The notes: generated from the letters alone by a model not told the origin. A stretch of DNA of 64,000 nt from Alviniconcha marisindica (GCA_018857735.1 JABMCL010003532.1:370001-434000), one strand, 5' to 3'. Shown: positions 47,205-59,680, counted from the first letter of the stretch. Program-made: numbers and translations.

Positions 47205-47276
47205 ATCATCGACATGGGCATCTCGCTTCACCCTCACCAACCCTGTTCAAAACATCACTGTTTGCTCTCTTTTCAG
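47205..47276 (+). CDS. Cav2: Possible in-frame alternative 5' extension of the IIIS3 exon (72 bp)
   Basis: An upstream acceptor (catctcttttcag) precedes ATCATCGACATGGGCATCTC, a near-copy of the true exon start 72 bp later (ATCATCGACTTGGGCATCTT). The 72 bases are open in the channel frame and would insert 24 residues ([20 protein letters not shown] then LSFQ) before IIDLGILL. The intervening sequence is a duplicated intron end. Such an insert between IIIS2 and S3 would probably disrupt the channel, so real use is doubtful. Confidence 0.3.
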
Positions 47277-47383
47277 ATCATCGACTTGGGCATCTTGCTT
47301 CACCCTGGCTCCTACTGCCGTGACCTGTGGAACATTTTGGACGCCACCGTCGTCATCTGTGCCCTTGTGGCGTTTGCCTTTAA
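47277..47383 (+). CDS. Cav2: Cav2 exon: domain III S2-S3 (107 bp)
   Basis: It encodes [20 protein letters not shown] followed by [15 protein letters not shown]: the S2-S3 loop and IIIS3. The acceptor is gctctcttttcag and the donor gtaagt, phase 0 in and phase 2 out (AA). The next constitutive exon is 11.3 kb away at 58643; two candidate microexons lie between. Confidence 0.95.
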
Positions 47384-47389
47384 GTAAGT

Positions 47390-47844
47390 GCCCCCTTGCG
47401 AGTGTTTTGCCATTGTAACTTTTCTCTCACTGTGCAGGATTTCCGACCCGTTTTTTGCCCTCCACTGGTGTGTGCAGTGTAGTTCAGTTTGATTTTTGTT
47501 CCCCTTACCCTTGGTGATTTTATTTGTGCGTACAGACGTGCACTGCAAGACTGTTGCCAAGATCCTAGTGAGTGAAAGAAAAAAGAAAAGAGAAAACACT
47601 GTGTAGTTGAAGTGATAATAGCAGTAGTGGTCATTTTTAAAGGGTGGATTCTTTTAAAGCTCTAAACACCTAAGGAACCTGATGGGAGGAAGGGGAGTGG
47701 GTTAATATACATGTACAAAAATCAAACACAGCTTACAGTGATACATGTAATGATATACATTGAGTCTTAACTCACTGAAGCAACAGGCGCGTGCACGTAC
47801 ACATACACCCACACACACACACAAAACACACACACACACTCAAA

Positions 47845-47889
<45 letters not shown>

Positions 47890-48159
47890 TGCTTGCTCAC
47901 ATGCACTTGCAAGCACACAAACACATAACACACACATGCATCAAGCTGAACAGGGCATAGTCAGATTCATGTACAGTAATAGTATACATGTTGAACAAAC
48001 GTGTTACGTGGGGTTAGCATCTCCGCAGTGACAAGAGAAGTGAGGACTGTTCTATTTAAATCGATCCACTAGGCTAAGGGACGACAGGGCCAGTGGTGGC
48101 ATGTTTATTCATCTGCTGAAGTGTTTGTTTGCTTCAGCTCTACCGTCAATATTTGACAG

Positions 48160-48231
<72 letters not shown>

Positions 48232-49900
48232 TCTGTATTTCCTGGACAACGGTGTATAATTTACTACAGTTTTATTGCAAGTGATATTCAGGAACTCCAT
48301 TCCATAGCTGCTGTCAATGAACAGGCTGTTAAGTAGACTGTGTGGTTTTGTTTGTTTTTCTCACAGAATTTAGATGTAACTGAAGTGTAAACAAACTGAT
48401 CTTTCTTTGCACAATGATTCACTTTTGCAGCCCTTGTTGAAAACAAATCTTGGGGGAGGAGGGGGAGGGTGCTGGGCAATGGGTGCATCTCGAATTACCG
48501 TGCTGGATTAAAGCTTAGCCCTTTAATTATGTAGTTCTTTGGTGTTTCTCGTCTTTGTTTTCGTTTGGGTTTTCGTTAAGTTGGTGGTATCACTGCGAGC
48601 TATGTGATTTCAATTTGAAAATGAAAATTACTTTTAGTTCTGCCACAGTTGAGCATTTGGAAGAGGTCGTCCAGTTTTATTTTGATTGCGACTCTTGGCA
48701 GAGAAGTTGGGTGCGTGGGACTTTAAGCTCATCCGTTACTGTTGAGCAGTTAGAAGATGTCAGCTAATTTGCTTCTCATCGTGAGTGTGGACAGAAAAAA
48801 AGTGTGCATGTGGGGTGGAAATGTGCACAAAGATTTGACGATAGCTTCAGTAGCTGCAGTGAAACTCGTCAAGTAGAAAGCAGACAGTTGTCAGAGGGTA
48901 GCTTTCTCACAAATGTTGTTTCACAATGAAGGCTGAAAAACGCCAGAAAATTGTAATAAATGGGTGAAACTCAAGGTGACCAAAGCATAAGTGCCTGTGT
49001 TACCGGAGTGCATGTCTTGAATCTGCTCCTCTGTTGCCTTGTTAATTCATTCCGTCATCGCAAATCCCTCCGGTCGATGTGAAGCCAACTCTGGCGTTCT
49101 GCTTCATCAGTTTTAACCCTTTCCCTGCTGGGCAGTTTGCACTGCCGGTTCTAGTTCCCACCTGAGAATGGGTCTCAGAGATCAAAAGAGAGTCTGAGCA
49201 AACAAGGCGCATTCAGTTTTAAGACACTTGTTCTGCATGGGGATGCACAAATGTTGGAGGAACTCGAGCAGGACGTTGTACAAAGTGTTGCAAGTAAAAC
49301 GGGGCAGGGGAGGAGGGGCACAGGAGGAGGGGGGGGGGAGGGTTCTCTGCCAGTGATGTTATACAGGGAAATGGTGATACTTGGTTATTTCAGTTTGTTC
49401 TTTGGAATTCAGGTCAAATTGTTACTCTTCTTGACAATGACTGCTGGTGATTTTATGCCACCCACTTCCCACACCCCTCACCCCCCCCTCCCCAAAACTG
49501 TTTTCTTTGTACACCCCCCCCACCCCCCCCCCCCCCCCCCCCCCCCCCCCATTGCCCATAAGAACCTAGTCTGTCTTGGCGGGTGATTTTACATGTTTTA
49601 TACGTATGTACATTTTGCTTGCTTGTTTGTGCAGCTGTTTCTGTGTGGCCCTTGTGGTAACCCTTATGAATATGAGCAACCCTATATATGCGAATATTTT
49701 TTTTTTTTTTTTTTTATGGTTCATTTTTTTTATATGGTCACAATTGTGAAATGATTTATTTATTTTCATTTTTTTTCTTTTTTCTTCCCCCCCCCAGCCC
49801 GTTTTAAGAGTAGAAAGCTTGGTGCATCTTGTTTTGTTTTTGTTTTTTTGTTGTTTTAATTTTAAAGTGTTGAGTCATTAGTTTTATTGCCTTCTCACAG
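47390..49900 (+). other. Large intron, first part
   Basis: It contains (CA)n at about 47812-47885, (CT)n at 48162-48227, poly(C) at 49505-49551 and poly(T) at 49698-49717. The rest is unique sequence without recognisable exons. Confidence 0.6.
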
Positions 49901-49904
49901 TGTT

Positions 49905-50075
49905 CTTAGTTGCAGGTGTGTATGTTTTGAGACTCAGGTGTGTATGTTTTTAAAATCAGATGTGTATGTTTTGAGACTCAGGTGTGTATGTTTTTTTAAA
50001 TCAGATGTGTTTGTTTTGAGACTCAGGTGTGTATGTTTTTTTAAATCAGATGTGTTTGTTTTGAGACTGTGATCT
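49905..50075 (+). repeat. About 37-bp tandem repeat, 4 copies
   Basis: The unit contains gagactcaggtgtgtatgtt and tttttaaatcagatgtgt. Confidence 0.88.
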
Positions 50076-50234
50076 GAGCCGGTGGTTATCAACCTGCTAG
50101 GAAGAGGCTGCAGCATTGCGGGTTTGCCGGTCCCTCACCAAGACCTTTCTTTGCCACAGGCACGTCTTTCGCCCAGTGCATGTCACATGTCTCGCTGTGC
50201 CCTGTTGGCAAAGTGACTGAAGCTGCCCACATGG

Positions 50235-50940
50235 TGCATCAGATTGGCTAGTTAGCTTATCATGGCACGGGGAGATTGGCTACTTAGCTTATCATGGCAC
50301 AGGGAGATTAGATAGTTAGCGTATCATGGCCCAGGAAGATTGGCTAGTTAGCTTATGACACAGGGAGATTGGCTAGTTAGTTTATCATGGCACAGGGAGA
50401 TTGGCTAGTTAGCTTATGGCAGAGGGAGACTGGCTAGTTAGTTTATCATGGCACAGGTAGATTGGCTAATTAGATTATGGCACAGGGAGATTGGCTAGTT
50501 AGCTTATCATGGCACAGTGAGATTAGCTAGTTAGCATATTATGGCACATTGAGATTAGCTAGTTAGCGTATCATGACACAGGGAGATTGGCTAGTTAGAT
50601 TATCATGGCAGAGGGAGACTGGCTAGTTAGTTTATCATGGCACAGGGAGATTGGCTAGTTAGCTTATCATGGCACAGGGAGATTGGCTAGTTAGCTTATC
50701 ATGGCACAGGGAGATTGGCTAGTTAGTTTATCATGGCACAGGGAGATTGGCTAGTTAGCTTATCATGGCACAGGGAGATTGGCTAGTTAGCTTATCATGG
50801 CACAGGGAGATTGGCTAGTTAATCCTGGCACAGGGAGATTGGCTAGTTAGCTTATCATGGCACAGGGAGATTGGCTAGTTAGCTTATCATGGCAGAGGGA
50901 GACTGGCTAGTTAGCTTATCATGGCACAGGGAGACTGAAG
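50235..50940 (+). repeat. About 32-bp minisatellite, about 21 copies
   Basis: The unit contains agggagattggctagttagc and ttatcatggcac, with small indels between copies. Confidence 0.93.
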
Positions 50941-50944
50941 ATGT

Positions 50945-51485
50945 ACTTGGCAGGTGGGCCAAGTTGTTGAGGCTAGTAAGAGCAGCCACTGATGACAAAA
51001 CTGACAAGTTGGCCTGGCTATGTTAAGAGTAAGAGTAGCTGTTGACAAAACTGACAAGTTGGCCTGGCTATGTTAAGAGTAAGAGTAGCTGTTGACAAAA
51101 CTGACAAGTTGGCCTGGCTATGTTAAGAGTAAGAGTAGCTGATGACAAAACTGACAAGTTGGCCTGGCTATGTTAAGAGTAAAAGCGGCTGTTGATAAAA
51201 TATTTTTGACAAGTTGGCCCATGCCACTCTGTTGAGAGCAAGACTGGCCATTTATGAGGAGAAAAAAAATGACAAGTTGGCACAGTTGCATTAAGAATAA
51301 GTGGCCTTTGATGAGAAAACTGACAGGTTTTTGAGTCAGTCTCAAGAGTAAGGGTGATCACTGATGGGAGACCAGTCTTAAGAGTAAGGGTGATCACTGA
51401 TGGGAGACCAGTCTTAAGAGTAAGGGTGATCACTGATGGGAGACCAGTCTTAAGAGTAAGGGTGATCACTGATGGGAGACTGACA
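50945..51485 (+). repeat. Two further minisatellites (about 54-bp and 36-bp units)
   Basis: From 50990 to about 51330 there are 5-6 copies of gacaaaactgacaagttggc, ctggctatgttaagagtaag, agtagctgtt. From 51345 to 51480 there are 4 copies of agagtaagggtgatcactga plus tgggagaccagtctta. Confidence 0.92.
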
Positions 51486-51489
51486 AGTT

Positions 51490-52560
51490 TTGGAGGCTTT
51501 TCAGTCCATGTGTTACTATTGTACGGGGACGGTTTTCCGTACCGCCGTGCAGCTCTGGTCGGGAAGGAGTCGTTTGTATAGGGCCGACTGGTTTGCCTTG
51601 AGAGGATTCTGCATCTGTATATCATCTTCACTTTCTCCTCCCAGTTCCCTCCCCTCCTCTCCCTTCCCCTCCCCCACACCCCTCCATGGACCAACTGCCC
51701 TTTAAGAATGCTTTCAAGGCGTCTCATTGGGGTTGCTCATACCTGTTCATATACATACATATGTATTTATATGTATAATGATATACTTTTGTCATGACTG
51801 TCGCTGTGTGTGGCTGCTGCAGGGTTTAAGCATGCATCTGCAACCTTTTCACTCTTTTGGCAATTTTTTTTTAGATGCATTTTTTAGGGCTCTTTTTTTT
51901 TCTTTTTTCTTTTTTTAAATAATTTGTTAGGTTATGCACAAGCCAAAATATTTTTTTCTTTTTCGTTCATTTTTTAAAAATTTCTTTGTTCTTTTCTTTC
52001 ATTTTTGGCCGCTAAGAATGATGTTCATGTCCACACAGACCGGTACGGGTAGCACAGCGGGCACTGCTGATGCCTCTTTGGTCACACAGGCCCAGGGACG
52101 GCTGTTTGCTGGAGAGCACTTTTGCAGGGTGCACGTTGCTTCAAAGACCACCCTGAAAGACCAGCTGTGGAGACTGGCCGCTCTGTTGTTGCTTGGCCTT
52201 GTGCAGCTAAGTTCTCACAGTCTCTTTCAGCTTTTTCGGCGCATTGAGAAGCGACAGGCAGGACATGGCGGTGAACTGCTGTGAAGCTCAGCTTTTGTTC
52301 TGGGCCCTTGTTCCATGAGTACCCAGCTCTCACTTACAGGGTGTCCCAAATTCAATGAGTCTCACTTACAGGGTGCTTCCTGTCTGTTTTTATTCCAGGC
52401 CGTTAGAGAGTTAAAAAAAATAATTAAATTTTAAAGAACGGAAATGGATTTAAAAAAAAAAAACTCTCATTGTTTTGGTTTCATTTTTGTCTGTCTTTAT
52501 TTTCTTTGCCATTTTCATTTCATGTTTTTTAATTTCCATCTTTTTCTCTCTTGCTCATGT
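51490..52560 (+). other. Large intron, middle part
   Basis: Mostly unique. An open stretch of about 250 bp at 52030-52284 has no recognised homology and its frame does not fit the channel. T-rich runs lie at 51868-51915. No supported feature. Confidence 0.5.
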
Positions 52561-52566
52561 TATCAG

Positions 52567-52578
52567 CGCTATTAATAG
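52567..52578 (+). CDS. Cav2: Candidate 12-nt microexon, domain III S3-S4 linker
   Basis: Twelve bases (CGCTATTAATAG) lie between a strong pyrimidine-rich acceptor ending gttatcag and a perfect gtaagt donor. In the required phase 2 they are open, and inclusion would change AFAF-N-DSAGK to AFAF-N-AINS-DSAGK. Vertebrate Cav2.2 has a 12-nt cassette (SFMG) at this same linker position (established knowledge). Chance occurrence in an 11-kb intron is possible; there is no transcript evidence here. Confidence 0.5.
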
Positions 52579-52675
52579 GTAAGTTGATGGTTTGGTTGTG
52601 ACCTGTTCAGTTGGCGGATGTAGTTGTGTCCATAGTTTATGCTTAATGCTTATCTCTTTTGTTCTCTGTCTCAAG

Positions 52676-52693
52676 ATCCGACAGTTCGGGAAG
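52676..52693 (+). CDS. Cav2: Candidate 18-nt microexon, domain III S3-S4 linker
   Basis: ATCCGACAGTTCGGGAAG sits between tctctgtctcaag and gtaatt. In phase 2 it is open and frame-neutral, giving AFAF-K-SDSSGS-DSAGK. Its CGACAGTTCGGGAAG part closely resembles the start of the next exon (CGACAGCGCGGGGAAG at 58643), so it may be a duplicated exon edge. It is only 97 bp from the 12-nt candidate. Confidence 0.45.
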
Positions 52694-53299
52694 GTAATTA
52701 TCACCCAGAGAGGTGGATTTATTTTGACTGATTTTTTTTATGGATTTTTTTTTTTTTAACACACTTCCCCTCCACTCTCCTCCCTTTCTTTTGCATGTGT
52801 CTGTTGATATTTTGCAGTTAGTGTGTGCTTCTAATCCATAGTTTTGTATTTTGATGAATTGGTCTGTTTTTTCCCCTTTTTTAATTTAAAAAAAAAATGC
52901 AATTTCTTTTAACCCATTTGATTACTTTGAACACTGATGCACTCCTTGATATATCCTCACCACGCTGAAGCAATATCTTGTGTGGCAACCGTATCAGCAT
53001 CAGAGTGGTAAGAAGTGTTACCTTGTGTACTGTGGGTGTGTGAAAGTGTGATCAAAGTTGCTGCCCTTCTGGCTCTCTCTCCCAAGGCTTGCAACTCTGT
53101 CACACCCTGGCTTAGCCTGCCATTTGTCTCCCTTGTCATTGACTCGACTTCCTATCGGTACAGAAGAAAATGAGTCATTGCACTTTTCTTTTTCTTTCTT
53201 TTTTAAGAAGAAAAATAAGAAAAATGTCCATTTGATACTTGCAGGAAAAGATGCCCATCTGTTGATGCTAGAGGATAATTTTGTCACTCATTTATGGAT

Positions 53300-53504
53300 G
53301 CAATGCATCGATGGAACTTTCCTGATGAGGAGAAGTAAGCAGATAGATAAACGAAAGGAGTATGCTGCAGATCCCCCCCCCCCCTTAATGGTACTGTTCT
53401 GATGGAGAGAAGTAGAACAATGAAAAGAGTATGCTGTGGATCCAGATTACCCCCCCCCCCCCCACCCCTGCCACCCCTGATGGAACTGTCCTGATGAGAA
53501 ATAA

Positions 53505-53551
<47 letters not shown>

Positions 53552-53590
53552 CATAGATAAATGAAAGGAGTATGCTGCAGGTTAAAACCC
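53300..53590 (+). repeat. Degenerate tandem repeat with poly(C) and (AT)n
   Basis: Copies of gatggaactttcctgatgag, agaagtaagcagatagataa and gaaaggagtatgctgcagat recur about three times, separated by C runs (53371, 53451) and an (AT)n tract (53508-53547). Confidence 0.75.
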
Positions 53591-53599
53591 TCCACACCC

Positions 53600-54650
53600 C
53601 CAGCCATCTCTGTACAGAAGCTTGTCAATCAGATGTGGTCAGTTTTCTTTTTTTTAACGGAAGCTCTGGTGAATTTCATTTCAAGACGGGGAGTTAAAGC
53701 GTACTGTGTGACACTGACACCCCACGGACGTTGCCCAGCGATATCTTGTTATATGTGTGGTCTTTTTTGGTAGTGATGCTAGCTTTAGATAGTTGACATT
53801 TTATGTTGTTTTGTCCATTGCATTTGTGTGTATGCCCGGAACAGACGGATTTTGCTTCTTAATGACACTTGCTCTACTAACCAATACGTTTGCTGGCATC
53901 GTGTTACACGGCTCATTGCTAAGGATAGCCTTTCCTTGATCAGTGCAGCTGTTGGTTGTGTGCGTGGGTTTTTTTTTTTTTTGGGGGGGGGGGGGGTTCA
54001 GTGAATGAGCATCTCAAAACAGTAACAACAAACAAACAAAAATTCTCCATCAGGTATAAGGGTCAGAGGAAAATCTCCCAAGTAAGGATGTAGTTTTAGA
54101 GGCCTGTGTTGATTTTATATAAAATAAAATAAAATTAGCTGGTCATCCAAGGATCTCTTCTACCATTGGACAAAGACGAGTTTGGGTGGTCAGTCTGAGT
54201 GGTTGGTATGTTATAAATATCCAGTCAGGTACATGGTTTCTCAAGTTCAAAATGTGCTGAACTCAGACCAGGGGTGTATGGTCAGGTAGGTGGTTTCCCA
54301 AGGTCAGAGGTGCTGAACTCAAATCAGGGGTGTACGTGGGCATGGTTTAGGCTGGGGATCCAGCAGATTGGGTTGCCACATTCCAGTATCCAAAATTCGA
54401 AATCTCCAAATAAAAAACACTCTTTGCTTTCTTCTTTTCCATTTCAAGTTTTTTTTTTTGTTTTTAAATTCCGATCCAACAATTGGCTTAAGGGACTGGC
54501 ACCATGCAAGACTGTGTGCAGCTAAAGAGCAAGAGTTGTCTAACTTTGTTCCATGTGCACACATGTGTTTTGATTCTGGCCTGTGTCGTGGTACAGTCTT
54601 CAAGCACAATTCTGGCACCATACACACACACCCTCCTGATCATCTTTTGT
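53600..54650 (+). other. Large intron, with a short duplication
   Basis: At 54215-54345 a segment with caggtacatggtttctcaag, tgctgaactcagaccagggg and tgta occurs twice. T and G runs lie at 53971-53997. No exon was recognised. Confidence 0.55.
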
Positions 54651-54654
54651 GCAT

Positions 54655-55415
54655 TTTCTACACACACACACACACACGCACCATTATGCACGCTTGCACA
54701 CTCAGCACACACACATGCACGCATGCACACACACACACACACAAACACAAGCATACATGCCATGCATGCACACAAACGCACACACACAAGCATACATGCC
54801 ATGCATGCACACACACACACACACACACAAACACAAGCACACATGCCATGCATGCACACAAACACACGCACACAAGCATACATGCCATGCATGCACACAT
54901 GCACACACACACACACACACACACACACAAGAACATGAAATGCACATGTGCACTCCTATGCACCACAGTACACCTGTGACACCCCCCAACACCCCCAGTG
55001 CTGCTCTTCTCCTGTCAAACAATGGTTAGCTTAAGTCCGTGATATCAGGAATGAAGGCCAGGATCCCAGCGCAAGCATTCCTTTTCAACCACAAAACTGA
55101 CTAGCGGTTTGAAAGTGGAACTGGTTTCATCTCGAGATGAAGTGAGAAGCCCAGCAAGAAGAAGGAAAAAAAGGAGGGAAAAAAGCGAAAAATTACCACT
55201 CTATTGTTGCAACTGAGGGTTTGGTTTGAGATAATAGATCTACTCAGGTGGGAATGGTGGGAATGGTTTCGCTGGTTTGTGGAGGGAAACCAAGGGGTAG
55301 AAGTGGGGAGAGGGGGGTGGGGGGCTGTGGAGTCTTTGTAAATCACATATTCCTGTATTTGTTGTGAAGAGTGTGATAATGTGTAGTGGAATATCTGTGT
55401 ATAATATTAACAATC

Positions 55416-55475
<60 letters not shown>

Positions 55476-55507
55476 CTCCTCCTCTCTCTCTCTCCTCTCT
55501 CACTCTC

Positions 55508-55555
<48 letters not shown>

Positions 55556-55558
55556 CCT

Positions 55559-55590
<32 letters not shown>

Positions 55591-55630
55591 ACACACACAC
55601 ACTCTCTCTCTCCCTCTCTCTGTCTGTAAA
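54655..55630 (+). repeat. (CA)n, imperfect CA/GC repeats and (CT)n
   Basis: From 54660 to 54930 CA tracts alternate with a unit aagcatacatgccatgcatg (about 4 copies). (CT)n covers 55418-55550, followed by CA and CT to 55622. The 55000-55400 interval is unique sequence. Confidence 0.88.
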
Positions 55631-57250
55631 ATCCATTACTGACATAATTTTATCGTAAATATTTCTTCACAGATTGTTTTTCTTTCTTTCTTCTCACTGC
55701 ACATGAGTAGATATGCTTGGTTGGTTTGTGTTTGAAACAATATTCTAAGAATTGTTTTTTAATTTTTTTAGTTTTTTAATTTTTTTATTTGTCTTTAACT
55801 TTAGGCACTGTCTTATACTTCTGCACTGTACTTTACAATATCCACGGCACCCCATAATTTTATATTTATCCACACACAAAATCTTACACTTTTTGCACAT
55901 CTGACTTTGTAGTGTTGTCTTTTTTGAAGCGCAACAAGGTGGGGTTTTTTTTTTGTGTGTGGTTGGATGACACATGAATTTGGAATGATATATTTGAATA
56001 TGTTCTGGGGGGTTTGTTTTTTTGTTTTTGTTTTTGATTTTTAGTTTTTAGTTTTCATGAAAGGAAATGGAACTGCATACAATTCAGCTTTGCTGGTCAG
56101 TTGTTAGGGGCCAGGTACCTAGAATTGCCTTGATACAACCATCATGGTTGACTGCCTGTAAAAAGTTTCTTCCTTCCTTTCACCAGTAGTTTGCAGTGTT
56201 TCATAGCGCCAAGTCATTTTGCTCACACATTCACGCCAAACATAGACTGACAAGTTATGTTTCAACAAGAGCACAGATTGGGGGTAAAAAGTCATTCCTT
56301 TTTCTTTTTTGATTTTTGTTTTGTTATTCTCCCTTTTGAACTGGATTTTTTTTTTTAAAGGTTTTGAATTCCTCAGCATACTCACACAAGCAGTATACAT
56401 ATTGCACTGGCAAGCACACATACAAGCAATTTAACTGACATGCATGTACAGGTATGCATGCATGCACACACCGCACACGCACACACGCACACACACACAC
56501 ACACACACACAGTATAATTGAACACAAACTTTTTTTCTGGTAATGTTTATTGAAACAGACTCATGGAATGGATAGTGCATCTTTTGTTGGTATGTAAATT
56601 GTTTTCTTTGAATTTTGCTCTTATTTTTGCCGTCTCATGTTTTTTGGATGCAGATCTGCACAAAGAAGATTTCTAAATGACTTTGAAGCGTAGACCCTCA
56701 CTTTTTTTTCTTCATTAAATTTCATTGCCATGTTTGTTTGGCGGCCTGCTACTGTTTTGCGGTGCATTTTTTCTTCTTCTTTCAAAATAGAGTATTTGAG
56801 ATTTATACAGTTTATGTTTTGCTTTGTTTTGCATATTAAAAGCAACAACAACAACAAAAGCCATAATATAAATCACATCTCTAGAAAAAGAGACATTCTT
56901 GCTGTCTAGTAGTAGATCACATAGGAACAGCTTTACAAAGGGGACTAGCTGTGTCTTATGAAATGGTCTACTGCCAGTCCCGATAGATCACTGGTCTGAT
57001 GCCTTTTGACGGGTCAGAGGTCTGGTGCCTTATGTCCATTTCAGCTGCTGCACTTGTCTTATGCATATTGTTTATGTACAGGTGTGTATCTTCTTCAGAC
57101 AGTGCTAGCTCTGTGAGCAGTGACTGTTCAGCGAAAAGCATCCAGGTCCTCAGTGTGGTGACATAATTCTGCTGTGTTACACGATCCTCTGTTCTTCGCA
57201 TTCACACATTACATAATAAAATTAATAAACAGAAAATGAACGTTTTCCAA
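55630..57250 (+). other. Large intron, unique AT-rich part
   Basis: T-rich runs and a short (CA)n at 56480-56512 are present. No repeat array, exon or RNA gene was recognised. Confidence 0.5.
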
Positions 57251-57301
57251 CAGAGAATTTTTTTTATTTTCATATTCAAATGTGCACAAAGAAGCATGCT
57301 T

Positions 57302-57302
<1 letters not shown>

Positions 57303-57337
<35 letters not shown>

Positions 57338-57915
57338 ATATATATATATATATAAATGATAAAAATCAAAGAAAAACAAGTTGGCATGAAAGTTCCAAAA
57401 TTTTCGGCTGTGGACTCCACTTCATAATATTTATTCAGCGTGGAACACACTGTCTCCAAAGTGCTAGAGAGGAATTTTGTATGAAGAAATCTCTTTGTTA
57501 ATCCAAACGAGTGATGGAAGAAATCTGTTAATCCAAACGAGTGATGGAAGAAATCTCTTTGTTGATCCAAACAAGTGGTGGAAGAAATCTCTTTGTTGAT
57601 CCAAACAAGTGGTGGAAGAAATCTCTTTGTTGATCCAAACAAGTGATGGAAGAAATCTGTTAATCCAAACAAGTGATGGAAGAAATCTCTTTGTTAATCC
57701 AAACAAGTGATGGAAGAAATCTCTTTGTTAACCCAAACAAGTGATGGAAGAAATCTCTTTGTTAACCCAAACAAGTGATGGAAGAAATCTCTTTGTTAAT
57801 CCAAACAAGTGATGGAAGAAATCTCTTTGTTAATTCAAACAAGTGATGGAAGAAATCTCTTTGTTAATCCAAACAAGTGATGGAAAAAATCTCTTTGTTA
57901 ATCCAGACAAGTGAT
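57303..57915 (+). repeat. (CA)n(TA)n, then a 34-bp minisatellite of about 12 copies
   Basis: (CA)n lies at 57303-57335 and (AT)n at 57337-57354. The array from about 57478 has the unit gatggaagaaatctctttgt plus taatccaaacaagt; two copies lack ctcttt. Confidence 0.92.
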
Positions 57916-57937
57916 GGTCGCACACATACATATATGC

Positions 57938-57945
57938 ACACACAA

Positions 57946-58038
<93 letters not shown>

Positions 58039-58055
58039 CACAACACAACACACAC

Positions 58056-58093
<38 letters not shown>

Positions 58094-58235
58094 ACACCAC
58101 ACACACACACACACACACACCACACACACACACACACACACACTCTCTCTCTCTCACCTGACACACACACACTCTCTCCTCTCTCTGACACACACACACA
58201 CACTCACACACACACACACACACACACACTCCCTC

Positions 58236-58291
<56 letters not shown>

Positions 58292-58331
58292 CTCTCTCTC
58301 TCTCTCTCTCTGACACACACACACACACACA

Positions 58332-58400
<69 letters not shown>
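57938..58400 (+). repeat. About 460 bp of mixed (CA)n and (CT)n
   Basis: Long CA blocks are interrupted by CT blocks and ACACC/CAACA variants. It ends about 240 bp before the IIIS4 exon; a C-rich run follows at 58457-58474. Confidence 0.95.
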
Positions 58401-58401
<1 letters not shown>

Positions 58402-58642
58402 TTTTCAAAGACCAGTGCTACCCCTGTACAGACCATCCTATTTTGTTGCGGGTTTCCCCCCCCCCCTCCACCCCCCTTCCATTCCAGAGACTGCGCCTGC
58501 ATGCAAAACATTTGCTGAATTTCCTGGACGATGTAGCTCACGGCTGTCAGTGTCTGCGCCAGTGTAGGTGAGGACTGTGTGACAAAGTGAAAAGATCAGA
58601 GGTCAGACTGCTCAGCGGGTTACCTGAATGTCCTGTGTGCAG

Positions 58643-58739
58643 CGACAGCGCGGGGAAGAACCTCAACACCATCAAGTCCCTGAGAGTGCTGCGAGTGCTG
58701 CGGCCGCTCAAAACCATCAACAGGGTACCCAAGCTGAAG
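58643..58739 (+). CDS. Cav2: Cav2 exon: domain III S4 (97 bp)
   Basis: It encodes [20 protein letters not shown] followed by [12 protein letters not shown]. The IIIS4 sensor carries K, R, R, R, K at three-residue spacing. The acceptor is cctgtgtgcag and the donor gtaact, phase 2 in and phase 0 out. Confidence 0.96.
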
Positions 58740-58849
58740 GTAACTTACCTGCGGAGTTTTTTCTCTGGAGAAAGAGTCAGGCCCCCTGACGATGACGTCT
58801 TGCGTAGTTACACGGGGGGTGAAACTTCTCATTGGTCCATGGGGTCACC

Positions 58850-59680
58850 AGAAGGTTCAGTCCCCTTGCGATGTGCTTAGTCAGTGGGGCTAGATATTCC
58901 ATGAAACTTTTCATGGGTCAGTGTGGTCACCAGAAGGTTCAGTCCCCTTACGATGTGCTTAGTCAGTGGGGCTAGATATTCCATGAAACTTTTCATTGGT
59001 CAGTGTGGTCACCAGAAGATACCCCTTATGATGTGCTTAGTCCCCTTGTGACGTGCTTAGTCAGTGGGGCTAGATATTCCATGAAACTTTTCATGGGTCA
59101 GTGTGGTCACCAAAAGATTCAGTCCCCTTACGATGTGCTTAGTCAGTGGGGCTAGATATTCCATGAAACTTTTCATGGGTCAGTGTGGTCACCAAAAGAT
59201 TCAGTCCCCTTACGATGTGCTTAGTCGGTGGGGCTAGATATTCCATGAAACTTCTCATGGGTCAGTGTGGTCACCAAAAGATTCAGTCCCCTTACGATGT
59301 GCTTAGTCAGTGGGGCTAGATATTCCATGAAACTTTTCATGGGTCAGTGTGGTCACCAAAAGATTCAGTCCCCTTATGATGTGCTTAGTGGGGCTAGATA
59401 TTCCATGAAACTTTTCATTGGTCAGTGTGGTCACCAAAAGATTCAGTCCCCTTACTATGTGCTTAGTCAGTGGGGCTAGATATTCTATGAAACTTCTCAC
59501 TGGTCAGTGTGGTCACCAAAAGATTCAGTCCCCTTACAATGTGCTTAGTCAGTGGGGCTAGATATTCCATGAAACTTTTCATGGGTCAGTGTGGTCACCA
59601 GAAGTTTCAGTCCCCTTACAATGTGCTTAGTCAGTGGGGCTAGATATTCTATGAAACTTTTCATGGGTTCATGTAGTCAC
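58850..59680 (+). repeat. About 82-bp minisatellite, about 10 copies
   Basis: The unit contains tcagtccccttacgatgtgc, ttagtcagtggggctagata, ttccatgaaacttttcatgg and gtcagtgtggtcaccaaaag. Degenerate relatives continue to about 60060. Confidence 0.93.

Noticed and set aside
52030..52284. Open stretch after a cag site in the domain III intron
   Set aside because: In the phase required by the channel it hits a stop, no family was recognised, and there is no good donor.
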